Assembly (NCBI GenBank): GCA_013146195.2
Contig: CM028381.1
Span: forward strand, 53,320,099 to 53,384,098
Length of the DNA stretch: 64,000 bases
Reading direction: 5' to 3'
Origin: Codonopsis lanceolata
Lineage: Eukaryota; Streptophyta; Magnoliopsida; Asterales; Campanulaceae
In this document: piece by piece, positions 45,461-57,263 of the stretch
How positions within the stretch are numbered: position 1 is the stretch's first letter
Layout: each line of letters starts with the position of its first letter
The notes under the pieces: generated by a model
What the model was told of the DNA's origin: nothing
The model's database searches: none
The model's input: only the letters and a program-made list of their open reading frames with translations
Program-made: the position numbers and the translations under genes

Positions 45461-46530
45461 ATATTTGACTTTCTGGTCAATGCACCTTCGGGTGTAGCTT
45501 CATTACAAGCTGTATCACAAGTTGTATCGACATATTCTTTGAATCCTAGCTACTGTTAATCTTTCAGTAGAGTTAAGACTTCATAAAGTATGATGTCTTA
45601 TATTTGATATATTGATTCGTCAATACACATAGCAAACCAAAAGGAATTTGTTTAGTGCTGGTTGAGAAGGTGAAAATTAATAGTCTCTTAAGGTTACTTG
45701 AAGATTTGTCTTCAATGGATTGCTATTACCTTTGTATAAATTCATAGAGATAGGATGAGAAAACAAAAAGACTGGCTAGCAAGGGAATAATCATCGTAAG
45801 TCTTATTCCATATTGAGTGAAGAATATATGCTCATTACAAAATATAACATACCATAATTATAGTCCTATAAACTGAATCTTACGTGCCCTCGCTTGAGAA
45901 AAATGATGATTTGGGTTACGAACAACATGAGTTTAAGGATGGAAATGGAATACTTTTCAACTTTCAAATCACTAAATGTCTCCGGCCCGGTGGCTGATTC
46001 CCATCTTCTGTAATATTACAACTTCCGATGAGAGGAAAAGAATTATCGTGAGGTCTGAGGGATTTTTGAGAAGTTGCATCTATAGATCAAGGTGTGAATG
46101 CTAGATCTCGTGCCATCTAAGAAACTAATATCATTGCTCTGAAATGCCTCTAATTCTACCCACTTGTTTTCTCGTATATTATACTATCCTTAAAACATAT
46201 CTCTTACCCTGAGAAAAACTCTTGAGGAATCTCCAATATAACATATCATGGACAACTTCTCATAAAAATATTTCCTGCCCGTCTTATTCCATTTTAACTT
46301 TGTTTTGTAGGTTTTTCCTAGAACAACACTATTACGACAAGGCTTTTTTCAATTAATTTTTTCTTGTCTAACATAAGTTTTTCCATGCTCTTTCGGCAAT
46401 CCTTTTGGCTTTTACATTTCAATGTCCCCTCTCTTTGCTCCATCCTCTCCATATCCCTTCAATTATGGATTTCACTATTTTCTCACTAGTCTCTCGTATC
46501 TATTCTCTCTCGCCCAATTAGAGAATCTCC
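45461..46530 (+). repeat. Tandem unit C, 3'-truncated, with a partial solo LTR
   Basis: It starts 'atatttgactttctggtc' at 45461 and follows unit B closely. Its solo copia B LTR (45733 to about 45870) has lost roughly its last 100 bp together with the flank. The unit stops near 46530 in the 'ctctcgcccaatt' segment, where gypsy LTR sequence begins. Confidence 0.75.
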
Positions 46531-46539
46531 TACAGAATG

Positions 46540-47978
46540 AATTTTGATGGATTATGATCTAGTACTCTATATATAGAGTCTACTCGTAGAGTTGCAAAGA
46601 TAATCAAGTTGTTATCCAAAGCATGCTAGTATGCCTTGACCTTGCAAAATAGTATCGCACGGACATCTTTAGAACCTAGACTATAACCCATGGATCTTAT
46701 CATGTGAGTGTACTACTTGGTACTTTAACTTAGAAAATCTCAATGAGGTCTCGTAGTATTGCAACGTAAGTTACCGTATGGCTTCAAGAACTTGAATGTG
46801 ACAATAGTGGTTTATGACTATTACATGAACTTTAATGGATTTGAGATTTTGGGATGAACTACTATCCTAAAGAGAAAGACTCTAAGGATATAATTTTGAT
46901 ATTTGATGAGCCTAGACAATCTAGGTAAACCTTGGGAATTATATAAATTGTGATTTGGTATTCTTACTTATTTATTGAATATGACTTAATAATCATATTT
47001 TGTATTTTTTTTTTACTTGAAGTATATATTGCTTTTGATTACCTTGTGGTTTTATTGATATTATATGACTTATGAAGCATATTTCATAACTTGGCTCAAA
47101 GCATGATTTATTCTTGAATGTCTTAATGGCCTATTGAAAGTTGATTAGTGTACATGTATTGAACATGGATTTCACACATAGGTGGAATGGTGAACTTGTT
47201 GAATTAGGGCTTCTCAATGAAATAAGGACCTAGATTTATGTGAACTGTGAACACAGAGAAAGGATAGAAGTGCATATAACATTTGTATCCTATTTGCGAT
47301 GAATTATAGTGATGACTCAACGGAGTCGAGTTTAAGGAACGATTAGACCTTGCTAGGATCGTGGTGAGATCCTTTGACACTTAGAAATCCATTTGACTAT
47401 ATTACTAGCTTTTGGAACTTGAATAGAAGTGAGTAGACGACTTGACACTTATACTTTTGAGACTCAATTGAGCTCCTATTGTAATATATATGATTAATCG
47501 TGAACATGTCGTGAATAACATGCCTGCTTGTCTTGAACGAGTTCACTCTTGCCGAGCTCGCCTCCTACTTGATTTTATATGAGTAAACATCTACCTGACA
47601 AGGACGAGTTCACTCTTATCGAGCTCGTTCTCTACTTGATTTTAATGTCAAGTAAACATCTACTTGTCATTCCATTAGTCCAGCTGGCGTACTTGTTCTT
47701 ATCTTCACTGGTTGACGATACATCACCGTTACAAATCGTGAGATTCATGATAGTGATGAGTTGCTGAACCAGATTCATGCACACACCCTTCACTATTTGA
47801 TTATAGTGGAGAAGAGTACCTTGTCGTAACCATTAGGGAGCTTAGAATAATGCTATCATGTTCATAGTCGATGTACCACTCACGTGTATCTGACAACCCA
47901 CATTCATGATAACCGTTTTCATTTCAGGATCTACGTTGCGGCAGTGGCTTTATAACATATCCTCGTGTTATGTGATTT
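46540..47978 (+). repeat. Fragment of the long gypsy LTR family
   Basis: It shares the words 'gactcaacggagtcg' (near 47313), 'gtaaacatctact' (near 47650) and 'agtccagctggcgt' (near 47688) with the 7043-11014 LTR, in the same orientation. A roughly 68-bp segment with 'gagttcactctt' and 'cgagctcg' is tandemly duplicated at about 47530-47665. It is bounded right by the CACTA end at 47979. No coding sequence. Confidence 0.55.
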
Positions 47979-48848
47979 CACTACAAAAAAAATGATATTT
48001 TAGGACGCCATACATAGGACGCTTTTAAAAAGTCATCCTATAAAGGTCTCAATAAGACGCCTAACTATTAGGGTCCTATTATGGTACCGCCTAGCAGGAC
48101 GCATTACTCTTTGTATCCTATTATCACAAAACTTAATAGTACGCCCTCCATTGGTATCCCATAAAAAGGCCTAAAAGGACGCCTAAACCGTAGGGTCCTA
48201 TTACCGTGATGCCTAATAGACACATGACTCCAGTGGCCCTATTACCTCAAGGGCTAATAGGATACATTTCAAGTAGGCATCTCATTAGGCCATTGTGACC
48301 AATTAGGGGTGTAACTAATAAGATGCTTTTCTATAGGGTCCTATTATAGGACACTTAATTCTTGGGCCCTATTACCGTAAGGGTTTATAGGACCTTTTTT
48401 AAGTACATCCCATTAAGCCATTGAGATAATATGACACTTTTGAAGTAGGCATTCTATTAAAAGGCTAAAAGCAATAAATAAAAGATAACTCAATTTTGCT
48501 TACTTTTTTTTTTTACGTTTGAAATAACTGTCGAAAATTCTCTACACTTTCATATCTATCGGAAATAAACGATAATTAACATATTTATCAGAAAATAGAC
48601 AACATTTTGTTTTAATGCTTTGCAATGCTTTACCAATTTAAAGTGTTGGGAAATCGACATTTTCTCATAACAATCGGAAACTATTCAACGCATCGTGCAT
48701 ATGTTGGGAAATATTAACAATTCTTACAATTCGTCAGAAAATTACCGACACATAATGAAATGGCGTAAATTTAACGACATTTTGTCTATAAAAGTTGGAA
48801 AATTTAACGAATTTTCTTAAATAAAATTTGTTAAATTTTCTTAAATAA
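47979..48848 (+). mobile_element. CACTA transposon end with subterminal repeats (truncated)
   Basis: Begins CACTACAAAAAAAATG, the diagnostic CACTA (En/Spm) terminus. The first 500 bp hold many short subterminal repeats of the form 'aggacgc', 'tagggtcctatta' and 'aataggac' in both orientations. The next 300 bp hold another set ('tcggaaa', 'gaaaattaccgac', 'cgacattttgt'). No transposase and no right terminus were found. Sequence switches to the 1.84-kb unit family at about 48849. Confidence 0.65.
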
Positions 48849-49665
48849 AAGTCGTGAGGTCTGAGGGCATTTTGAGAAGTTGCATCTGCAGATCAATGTG
48901 TGACTACTAGATCTCGTGCCATCTATGAAACCAATATCATTGCTCTGAAATGCCTCTATTTCTACCCACTTGTTTTCTCGTATATTATACTATCCTCAAA
49001 GTCTATCTCCTACCCTGAGAAAAACTCTTGAGGAATCTCTGATATAACATATCGTGGACAGCTTCTCATAAAAATATCTCCTGCTCGTCTTATTCCATTT
49101 TAACTTTGTTTTGTAGGTTTTTCCTAGAACAAAACTATTATGACAACGCTCTTTTCAAAAAAAAAATTTTTGTCTAACTTAACTTTTTCCATGCTTTTTC
49201 GGCTATTCTTTTGGCTTTTACATTTCAATGTCCCTCTCTCTTTGCTCCATCCTCTCCATATCCCTTCTATTATGGATTTCACTGTTTTCTCACTACTCTC
49301 TCGTATCTATTCTCTCTCGCCCAATTGGAAAAACCTCTGTTTGCTGGTTTTCTATAATCATTATATGATCTTCTTTACTTTTTTTTCCTCCAACCTTTTT
49401 CTGTTTTACGATTTGTATTTTCACAAAAAAAAAAAAAGGAGAAAAAGTTTTAATTGAAACCTTTAAAATGATCATAAATCATGTACATCACACATGGGTA
49501 CTTCTAGTGACATCTAAGATACCATTGTCCTTTGCTACTATCCTCTTGGTGACTACACCTTGACACAGTCTGGCATTCATCACTTTCCTTGGATTGGCAA
49601 CTGCGCATAATGGGTTAGCTTGCAAAAAAACCTGTAGCATTATTTAGTGCTCCTCATCTATTCAT
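48849..49665 (+). repeat. Unit D: 5'-truncated fragment of the 1.84-kb repeat
   Basis: It starts 'gtcgtgaggtctgagggc', matching unit positions near 26605 and 46047, and continues through 'gaggaatctctgatataac' to 'gtagcattatttagtgctcc'. Open frames here are shared shadows of the repeat. Confidence 0.7.
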
Positions 49666-50365
49666 TATTTACATTAATATTTGTAAAAAAAATTATAACC
49701 TATTAAACATATGTATACATTATAAGAAATCAAAAAAAAAGATTAATCATACACGTAAAATGCTGGTTCTACTACCTATACTATCATTCATGAAACACTC
49801 TGGTTTTTCATTTGAACTTTCACTATTAAAAAAAATGTGATCAATAACATGTTTAAATAAACAATAAAAAGCTTTAGTTTAAATAATAAACTACAACCTA
49901 TATGTATACATGATGGAAAGGTTGACAACTATTCCTGTGTATGAAAATCAAATTTATATAGAAAACTATAAGAAGGAAAAATATGTACAAATACTATGTA
50001 AAATAAGACATTGTTAAGAAAACGGCAAAGAATTCTCATTAAAACCTTTGAGTACTGTTTAATAATTCGCACGGATCTTAAAAGTTAACTCATTATCCAT
50101 CTAAAATACTACCCTATATACATAGTTTCATGAAACAAAATATTTTTTTAAATATGAAGAGCACTGCAGATGCAGATCAACATAAATCACAATTAATATG
50201 ATTGCCCAGCAAACACTTTTTTAGAACTATGTGAAGCAGAGACATTCAAGATGTAGAAATTTATAATGAAAATCTCGGCTTCAAACTTCCCCAAAGAGAA
50301 AACAATTATACCATGTTGCCGACTATAGAAAACAAATAATGTGAAACCAGAAAAACTAACTCCAC
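49666..50365. other. AT-rich 3' flank of the first F-box copy
   Basis: No gene. From about 49920 it is homologous to 56550-57260 downstream of the second F-box gene, but with many short deletions, so it belongs to the segmental duplication. Confidence 0.55.
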
Positions 50366-51047
50366 TTAGAAAACACTTTCACTGCATTGGTCATCTAACT
50401 TCCTAAAAGAAATGTATTCCAACAATCCATGTCTCTCATCAATTTCATCAAAATTGTGCATCTCAATTTTTCTTAAATGATGTCGCCAGCAAGTAAGATA
50501 CTTGCAGCAATTTTGTGTTCCCAAATCTTGATTTTGCATCCTTGCATACCGAAGCTGCATAAATTTAGCCAAGGATTTAATTAAGAAGATTGTTATATGG
50601 TTTTGTAGAATTTTCATGTAAATAACATTTGGCTGATTGATCACAAACTCATATAAACTAGAGATGTCTTAAGCAATTAAATTTGGACCATTAGTACGCA
50701 ATTGGGGAACATTTATTTGACCATCAAACTCATATAAAATTGCACTTACAATAAAGCTAAATCGTTAACTTTTAACATGGCTAAAAAAAGTAATAATGAT
50801 CACTTTGTAGTAGATGGACTAGCTTACCTTGATGGTTTTATGCACAAATTTTGAAACAAAATTTAAGGTTTCCACAAGTGGGCAGATCCAAAGCATGTTA
50901 TCCACCAAGTCGATAGGAATATTAGATACACACCAGATGTATATGTGGAGAGTCTTGATGTCATACAATGGAGGAAGTGTAGCATCCCTTACATGCTCAG
51001 GAAATATGAAATCCTGACAGACAAAAAACTGTTTAGAAGCAATTCAA

Positions 51048-51093
<46 letters not shown>

Positions 51094-52462
51094 TGATTCG
51101 GTACCATTAAATTTTTAAAGAAAGAGTACGTACCCAAAGGGTATTGCAAACTAGCGTCAAGGATTTGCAATGATCAAACATTGTTAGCAAATCTCTTAGT
51201 CCATAATACCAGGCGACAGTGTCAGGATCATACGATATCAATTTAAGAGTGGGGTTACGGAGGCGTGGAGCATTCATCAAACCGAACAAAACAACATTCC
51301 CTTTATAGGTGAAAGATTTAAGATTTGGTGTGTCAACCATGACCTCAACCAAGTTTGTGCAGCCAAACAATTTCAGTTTTCGAAGATTTTCACTAACAAT
51401 CTCAATATGTACCAAGTCCACACAAATCTCCAGACTCAATATCTCTAGATGAGAAAATAAAGCAACATGGGCTGTGAGCCATTCATCTGTGATATGAACA
51501 GCTCTCAAAGATAAATTCTTAATGAGTTTGCAAGCTGCAATATCAATTGTGCACCGCTTTTTAAGCACCCCAGAATGTTGAAAAGAATGAAGTTCTGGCG
51601 CTACTATTTTGATCGTCTCTAGCATAAAATTATTGTTCAGTATAATTTCTTTGACTTGATCATTTGAAACACAAATGTTTTCCAATGCGTTGCATTGACT
51701 CATCTCTAGTGTCTCAAGCACGGAAAACTTAGGGACATAGTTCTCAACCCAGTTTTCAGTGATATTGACATTCATAAATGATAAAATCCTTGGAGATCGA
51801 CCTGCCCGATATTAACCTCACAAGGGTTGATTTTATCTTCAGAGACGAAACAATTGCATAAAGCCAAACTCTCCATCAACGGGCAAGTTGAAAAAAGCCA
51901 ACTAAGGTTTAAGATCAAACCATTCAACTTTAAAAAAGTAACTGATTTCAAAGACAGAGTCTCCTTCATATGGTATAGCATTTCTTTGTCATCTATACGA
52001 CACCCAAGGAAATCAAGATTTAAGTCTTTCACACTGTTTTCAAGTGCAAAATTAATCACCCCATCAACCCGATCAAAATCAGATTTAATCTTAGCTAGAT
52101 AGCACTTAAGACTGAATTTTACTAAATTAGTCTGCAGTTGACGATGCTGAATTGAACCAACAACAAAATCCAAAAAATTATACCTACTTTCAGAATTCCC
52201 TTCCAACATACCTGAATTGCCTCTGAACCTATTCTCGTCAAAAGAGATCACCGGAAAAGAGCTCAATTAGAATAGAACCTTTTGACAAGGCGCTTGTTCT
52301 TGCTACGGCGATTTCAGGGAGGAAAGACATGATATGGTGTGTGAGTGGTTCAGGCAAGTTAGAAATTCTGTCGACACCCTCTCCATCATTCTCCACCTCT
52401 CCATGGTTGGTTTGATCAATCACTTCTAGTTTCCTTTCCTTCCTCACTGCCTGATCAGCCAT
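50366..52462 (-). pseudogene. F-box/LRR gene copy 1 (disrupted)
   Basis: F-box proteins recruit targets to SCF ubiquitin ligases. This copy is closely similar to the intact gene at 57264-59406 and keeps its exon layout: exon 1 about 51134-52462, exon 2 50828-51013, exon 3 50366-50554. Exon 1 keeps the F-box 'RISNLPEPLTHHIMSFLPEIAVA' only in part before a frameshift near 52270 (two bases fewer in a T run and a C lost nearby). A second frameshift lies near 51785. Splice sites look usable (GTACGT donor, CAG acceptors). Exon 3 lost about 150 bp relative to copy 2, so the last 30 or so residues are replaced by an unrelated tail ending SVF. As read it cannot encode a full protein; a recent pseudogene or assembly errors are both possible. 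Confidence 0.8.
51045..51092. repeat. (TG)n(TA)n microsatellite in intron 1 of F-box copy 1
   Basis: A GT run followed by a TA run sits in the first intron. The same intron of copy 2 has the matching but shorter repeat at 57996-58031. Confidence 0.85.
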
Positions 52463-53240
52463 GAAATTTCTAGAATAAGAGTGCAGTAATCTAGCAAAAA
52501 TGGAATTGGCAATAAGAGTGCAGAAATCTTTCTAAAATGGAATTGGCTAAATGCATGGTTGGTATAATGGGGGATATATAGTTCTGCAACGGACATAAAT
52601 GGATTTAAATTTCTACCTAACTAATTAATTTTTAGCTAGATTTTCTTACTAAATAAACTAGGACTTCAAGAGTCAAGACATGGCATAAGGGAGAATTTTT
52701 GCAAAAATTTTGTTTCGAAAATTACTCCTAAATTTTAGGATCAAGAAACCAAAAATCTTTTGGAATATTTTGTTTCCAAAAATGCAACCAAAAATCTTTA
52801 GGAATATTTTGTTTCCAAAAAATGCCTAAACTAAATAATCAAGAAAGGAGAAACAAAAACAAAATAGGTCATGTCTATTTACCCTTACATATATAGTCTT
52901 TGCAACGGACATATATGGAATTAAATTTCTACCAAACTAATTAATTTTTAGGTAAACTATTTGCTTAAGGCTTATCTGTTGAATTGACAAATCAAATTAA
53001 TAACAATAATAAAATTTTGGCAAAAACATGAAAAACGGTCTTACGGATATTTTTTGTAAGTCAGATCCTCTTGTCCGACACACTGTGTGTTGATGGGTTG
53101 AGCTGTGAGAGAGTTTTGTTCCGTCTAACGGATAAAGATTCATAAAATGGTCTTACATGAGACTTACCATAAATTTTTTAACTTTAGCCTACTTAGAAAT
53201 TTTATAAATCACATCGATAACAATTAATTACTCTCTTCTT
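52463..53240 (-). promoter_or_regulatory. 5' region of F-box copy 1 with internal duplications
   Basis: The promoter-proximal block with 'ggatatata' and 'gcaacggacata' occurs twice, at about 52565-52650 and 52885-52960. The intact gene has it once. Between the copies lies a roughly 40-bp tandem pair (52747-52826) containing 'ggaatattttgtttcc'. A further segment of about 95 bp (53074-53168) is absent from the corresponding place in copy 2 (near 59700). A TATA-like run lies at 52574-52580. Confidence 0.55.
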
Positions 53241-53390
53241 TTTGTTCAAAAAGTCCCTTTTGTAACGTCCCTTATGGTTTGTTCATCGTCTCATTTGAAG
53301 GTGTGTTGTTACACTTATGAACATTAGAATGACCACATGTTATCTACGTGCGTTTTTTTTTTTTTTTTTGAATTAGGGTTAGTCTTGTAA

Positions 53391-53391
<1 letters not shown>

Positions 53392-53472
<81 letters not shown>

Positions 53473-53480
53473 CTCTCTAT
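53392..53480. repeat. (TC)n/(TA)n compound microsatellite
   Basis: A CT run with interspersed 'tg', then a TA run, then CT and TA again. Confidence 0.9.
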
Positions 53481-53615
53481 ATATATAAATATACATAAGA
53501 GTTTTTATTGATTACTAATATCCAATTGATAAAAAATAAAGGGTGATATTTATCCGCATTTTACCAAAACTATCTTTATTTACCACACTCAAATAAAAAG
53601 TTGTTAAGAAGCTCT

Positions 53616-53625
<10 letters not shown>

Positions 53626-53702
<77 letters not shown>
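53626..53702. repeat. (TA)n(TG)n compound microsatellite
   Basis: About 38 bp of TA then about 38 bp of TG. The minus-strand open frame with poly His-Thr and Ile-Tyr across it is an artefact of the repeat. Confidence 0.95.
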
Positions 53703-53706
<4 letters not shown>

Positions 53707-53904
53707 TGTACTAGTATAAGTGCATGCTATAAGCACGATATCGATATGAGATCGGTTCAATGTGGGTGGGTATAAACAAAACTTCATAATTAGGGGTAAT
53801 TCAAATAAAACACTTATGAAAGGTTTATATTTAATTGTGAGGTAATTCAAACATAACTCATGCTTTGAGGTCCATTTGAAACTCACATACTTATGAATCA
53901 ATTT

Positions 53905-53959
53905 ATATATATATATATTTTAATACAAATCAATATATACCGCCTTATATTATATATAT

Positions 53960-53997
<38 letters not shown>

Positions 53998-53998
53998 G
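53905..53998. repeat. (TA)n-rich tract
   Basis: Three TA runs in about 95 bp, interrupted by short AT-rich words. Confidence 0.85.
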
Positions 53999-55910
53999 TT
54001 TAAAGGGTGATATTTATTGATTAGTTAGATAAAGTACTTAATAAAGTACTACTCCCTCCGTTTCTAAAAGACTATATCATGTTGGTCCCTAAGTTCTATA
54101 TCTTACTAAGTTATATATCTTAATAATAAATGTCTATTCAGTTAACTAAAAATATTTTGTTAGGGACTTATATCACTATCTATAAAAGTGTGAGTTGTTT
54201 CTTAAAATTTAATGTGTAAGATAAAATAACCTTACATGTAATAAACAACTCACCATGAATTAAGGTCGTCAAACAAGTAAATTTTCCATGAGAAAAAAAA
54301 ATTATGTTTAGACAAAAATAGCCCTACATTTAATAAACAACTCATCATGAATTAAGATCGAATAAATAAATTGTTATGGGTTAATCCATTCATGAAGAAT
54401 CAAATAGCAATTTGGTCTATCAATTTGTACCTAAGTTTAAGTAAGGTCATATCGTTTTGAATTCTATTCATTTAGACTTTTTATGTCAAATTTTTTTATA
54501 AGATATCCCCTCCTACCGTAACTGTTAGAAATGTCGTCCAATATGATTTAATATGACAAAAATACCCTTTCTTAGTTGAGGGACCAAAAATGTATATGAA
54601 TCTAAAAATGATATTTTTTTTACTTTTTAAAATCTCTTTATTTATAAGAGAATGGGTAGTTTCTTATAAATTAAAAATGAAGAAGTCAATGGGGAGAGAG
54701 AGGATCTGGAGAGCGAGATGGTGAGAAAAATAGAGGAGGTTAGAGAGGGGCGGAGCCACCGTTTAGGGGAGTGGGAGGTGGTGAAAGATTTGTTAGAAGA
54801 GCTCGTTGTAGAAGATTATGTCAATTTTGTGAATTTTGTAGAAGTAAATTTGAGGTTCATTAGTTTGTGGTTTAGTACTTATCAAAATAAAATAAAATTT
54901 GTGGTTTAATATGACAAAGTTTAAAATTGAGATATAGTGGTGTTGAGACATGTGCATGAAATGAAATTCACTGAACGAGAGAAAACAAAATAATATATAA
55001 TGGTTTTACTTCAGTGAAAACATACATGTGCATGGAGGTGAAAGGTAGTTTAGCCTTTTGAAATGCAAAAGACAACAAATAGCATCGCATAGAAAGAGAG
55101 AGAGGGGCTTGAAATATTGCTAAAAGGGAATAAATTTCATAGAAATTTCAGTACTTATAAAAGTGAATAATAAAGATAATACTTAAAATAATATGATTAT
55201 ACTTAAAATATGTTTGAGAAAGACATCATTATAGGTATATGAAAAATTATAACAATAATATAAGATTTGTTGGTGAGTCGAGATATTAAGTAATTTTGTA
55301 GCATGTTTAGTAATTACACGTGAATAAGCTAAGACAAATGAGTTAAAAAAATGTGGTATAATGTCAAGACTCAAGAAGATTTCAAAACCCGGGCCACCCG
55401 ACCAACCAACTTTGGATATTACCTTTGAACGTGTCAAGAACCTAGATTGTCATCTCCGACAAGATTTCCGATGACCGGCCTTAACACCTTTTTGGCGAGA
55501 TCTAGTAGTGAAAAAGGAAAAAGGTATATGTACGTGATCGCCACCTCAAGAAGTTGAAAAATGTGCATTGGATTGAGCAAATACTAAGTTGATTTGTCTA
55601 GATCTAAGAAAAATGTCGAGATCTAAAAAAAAAATCACATCCGTTAGAATTCTTATAAATCTGCTCGAATTCTCACATGTTCGGGCTTAGTCCGCCTTTC
55701 TCCCCTTCCCCCACTAAAAAGTGAGAAAGGCGATTGCCCTAGGCCGAAGAACTGAAAACGCCTTGCCTAACCTTCGGTGAGGCAGTGACCCCTCGCCTAA
55801 GGTGGCTGAGGCACTTGCCTTTGGTAACTATAATAGGTACTATGTTAAAAGACAACATGGAAGTACAATATTTTATGTAAACTAGCAATATAAGAGACGT
55901 CTAATTGATT

Positions 55911-56010
55911 NNNNNNNNNNNNNNNNNNNNNNNNNNNNNNNNNNNNNNNNNNNNNNNNNNNNNNNNNNNNNNNNNNNNNNNNNNNNNNNNNNNNNNNNNN
56001 NNNNNNNNNN
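55911..56010. other. Assembly gap (100 N)
   Basis: Exactly 100 N. It lies inside the copia element whose 5' end is at 56011-56507, so most of that element is missing. Confidence 0.95.
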
Positions 56011-56173
56011 AGGTCATAGCCAATGAGGGTGGCCTCAACTTGAAGTTTCCACGCTATATAGTTGGTGGATGTGAGCTGGTGATGTTGTTGTGGTGAGAGA
56101 TGTTTATGAGGTCAAAGTTTGTGTGGGATCAAGAGGGTTTTTAATGGTGATGGAGTGATTTCCGTTAGCCATG
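56011..56173 (-). pseudogene. N-terminal gag fragment of a copia element (frame-shifted)
   Basis: An ATG near 56173 opens 'MANGNHSITIKNPLDPTQ' and reaches a stop soon after. In another frame, 56011-56070 reads 'TNYIAWKLQVEATLIGYD'. This is the conserved copia gag start, where Asn-Tyr-X-X-Trp is typical. At least one frameshift and one stop separate the two parts, and the gap cuts the remainder. Confidence 0.6.
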
Positions 56174-56507
56174 GTAAAGAAGGGTGAGCTAGAAGAAGGC
56201 AAGGGTTTAGGAGCAGAGCTCTGATACCATGTAGAAACTGATGAAGTTTAGGAATAATGGCGTAGCCAATTCATTGATTAAATCACCTATTTATAGGGAG
56301 ATATACAATTAGAGTTACACTTGAAGTAGGGTACAAGAAACCTATACAAGGAAGGAACATAATAAGGAAAGAACTCTATAAGGTAATTACCACTAATTAC
56401 TAATTAGAAATAAGCAAGAATAATATAAAGATATTATTCTCTAATAAAGTACACATGAAATTTATGTACACGTAAACTACAACCTATATGAGGAAACTCA
56501 TCCAACA
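56011..56507 (-). mobile_element. 5' end of a further copia element
   Basis: On the minus strand: a 278-bp LTR (56230-56507, starting TGTTGGATGAG and ending GTTTCTACA), an exact primer site TGGTATCAGAGC (complement at 56218-56229) and the start of gag. The rest lies in or beyond the gap, and no second LTR is recognised left of it. Confidence 0.7.
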
Positions 56508-57263
56508 ATAAAAGTGTATGGACTTGTAAGGTTTCCAAAAAGATCAAAGGATACAAAAAATGTGTCTATTCCTGTGTATACTCCGTGTTATTTGTGAAGA
56601 TCGCACGCCCATCCATTTATATAGCCTTTCAAGAATCCTATAAGAAGGAAAAAATATGTACAAATACTATGCTAAAAATAAGACATTGTTAAGAAAACGA
56701 AGGCAAAGAATTCTCATTAAAACCTTTGGAGTACCATGTTTAATAATTCGCACGGATCTTAAAAGTTAACTCATTAATCCATCTAAAATACTACCCTATA
56801 TACATAGTTTCATGAAACAGTAAATTTTTTTTTTTAATATGAAGAGCACTGCAAAACAAAATCAATCAATCAATCAATCTAAGAAAAGCAAAACCAGTTG
56901 CTATCAATCAACATAAATCACAATTAATATGATTGGATTTTTCGGATCCAGCAAACACTAATTTTTTAGTTTCTCAAGCTATGTGAAGCAAGAGACATGG
57001 TCAAGATGAATCAAGGCAACAAAGGTTTATAATGAAAATCTCTCGGCTTCAAAAAAACGTAGCTCCCCAAAGAGAAAACAATTAATACCATGTCGTCTGC
57101 CGACTAGAACTAGAAAACAAATAATGTGAAACAGCAATCATTAATACAAAATACAACAAACAGAAAAACATAAATCACAATCCACTTAGAAAACACTTTC
57201 ACTGCATCGGTCATCGCTAACTAGTTATCTGGGAGGCTAAAAAGAGCTGAATGCATGCTCTAT
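56508..57263. other. 3' flank of the intact F-box gene
   Basis: No gene. It matches 49920-50365 downstream of copy 1 and contains a (AATC)n-like run near 56861. It marks the left edge of the second duplicon. Confidence 0.5.

Larger units (their letters stand above)
53241..55910. other. AT-rich intergenic region with long microsatellites
   Basis: No convincing gene. It contains (TC)n/(TA)n at 53392-53480, (TA)n then (TG)n at 53626-53702, and (TA)n at 53905-53998. A 'ctccctccgtttc' word at 54054 resembles a Stowaway MITE end, but I found no matching right end. The segment around 55700-55830 is unusually GC-rich, with repeated 'gcctaa' and 'gaggca' words. Short frames at 54718 and 55183 show no domain. 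Confidence 0.5.

Noticed and set aside
49666..50365. Independent gene in the AT-rich region left of F-box copy 1
   Set aside because: It matches the 3' flank of the second F-box gene and holds no open frame.
53515..53901. 128-codon minus-strand frame with His-Thr and Ile-Tyr repeats
   Set aside because: Created by TA and TG dinucleotide runs.
54054..54500. Third Stowaway MITE starting at 'ctccctccgtttc'
   Set aside because: A matching inverted right end with TA flank was not found, so only a partial end can be claimed.
55183..55437. 84-codon minus-strand frame
   Set aside because: No domain, AT-rich composition, no supporting neighbour.
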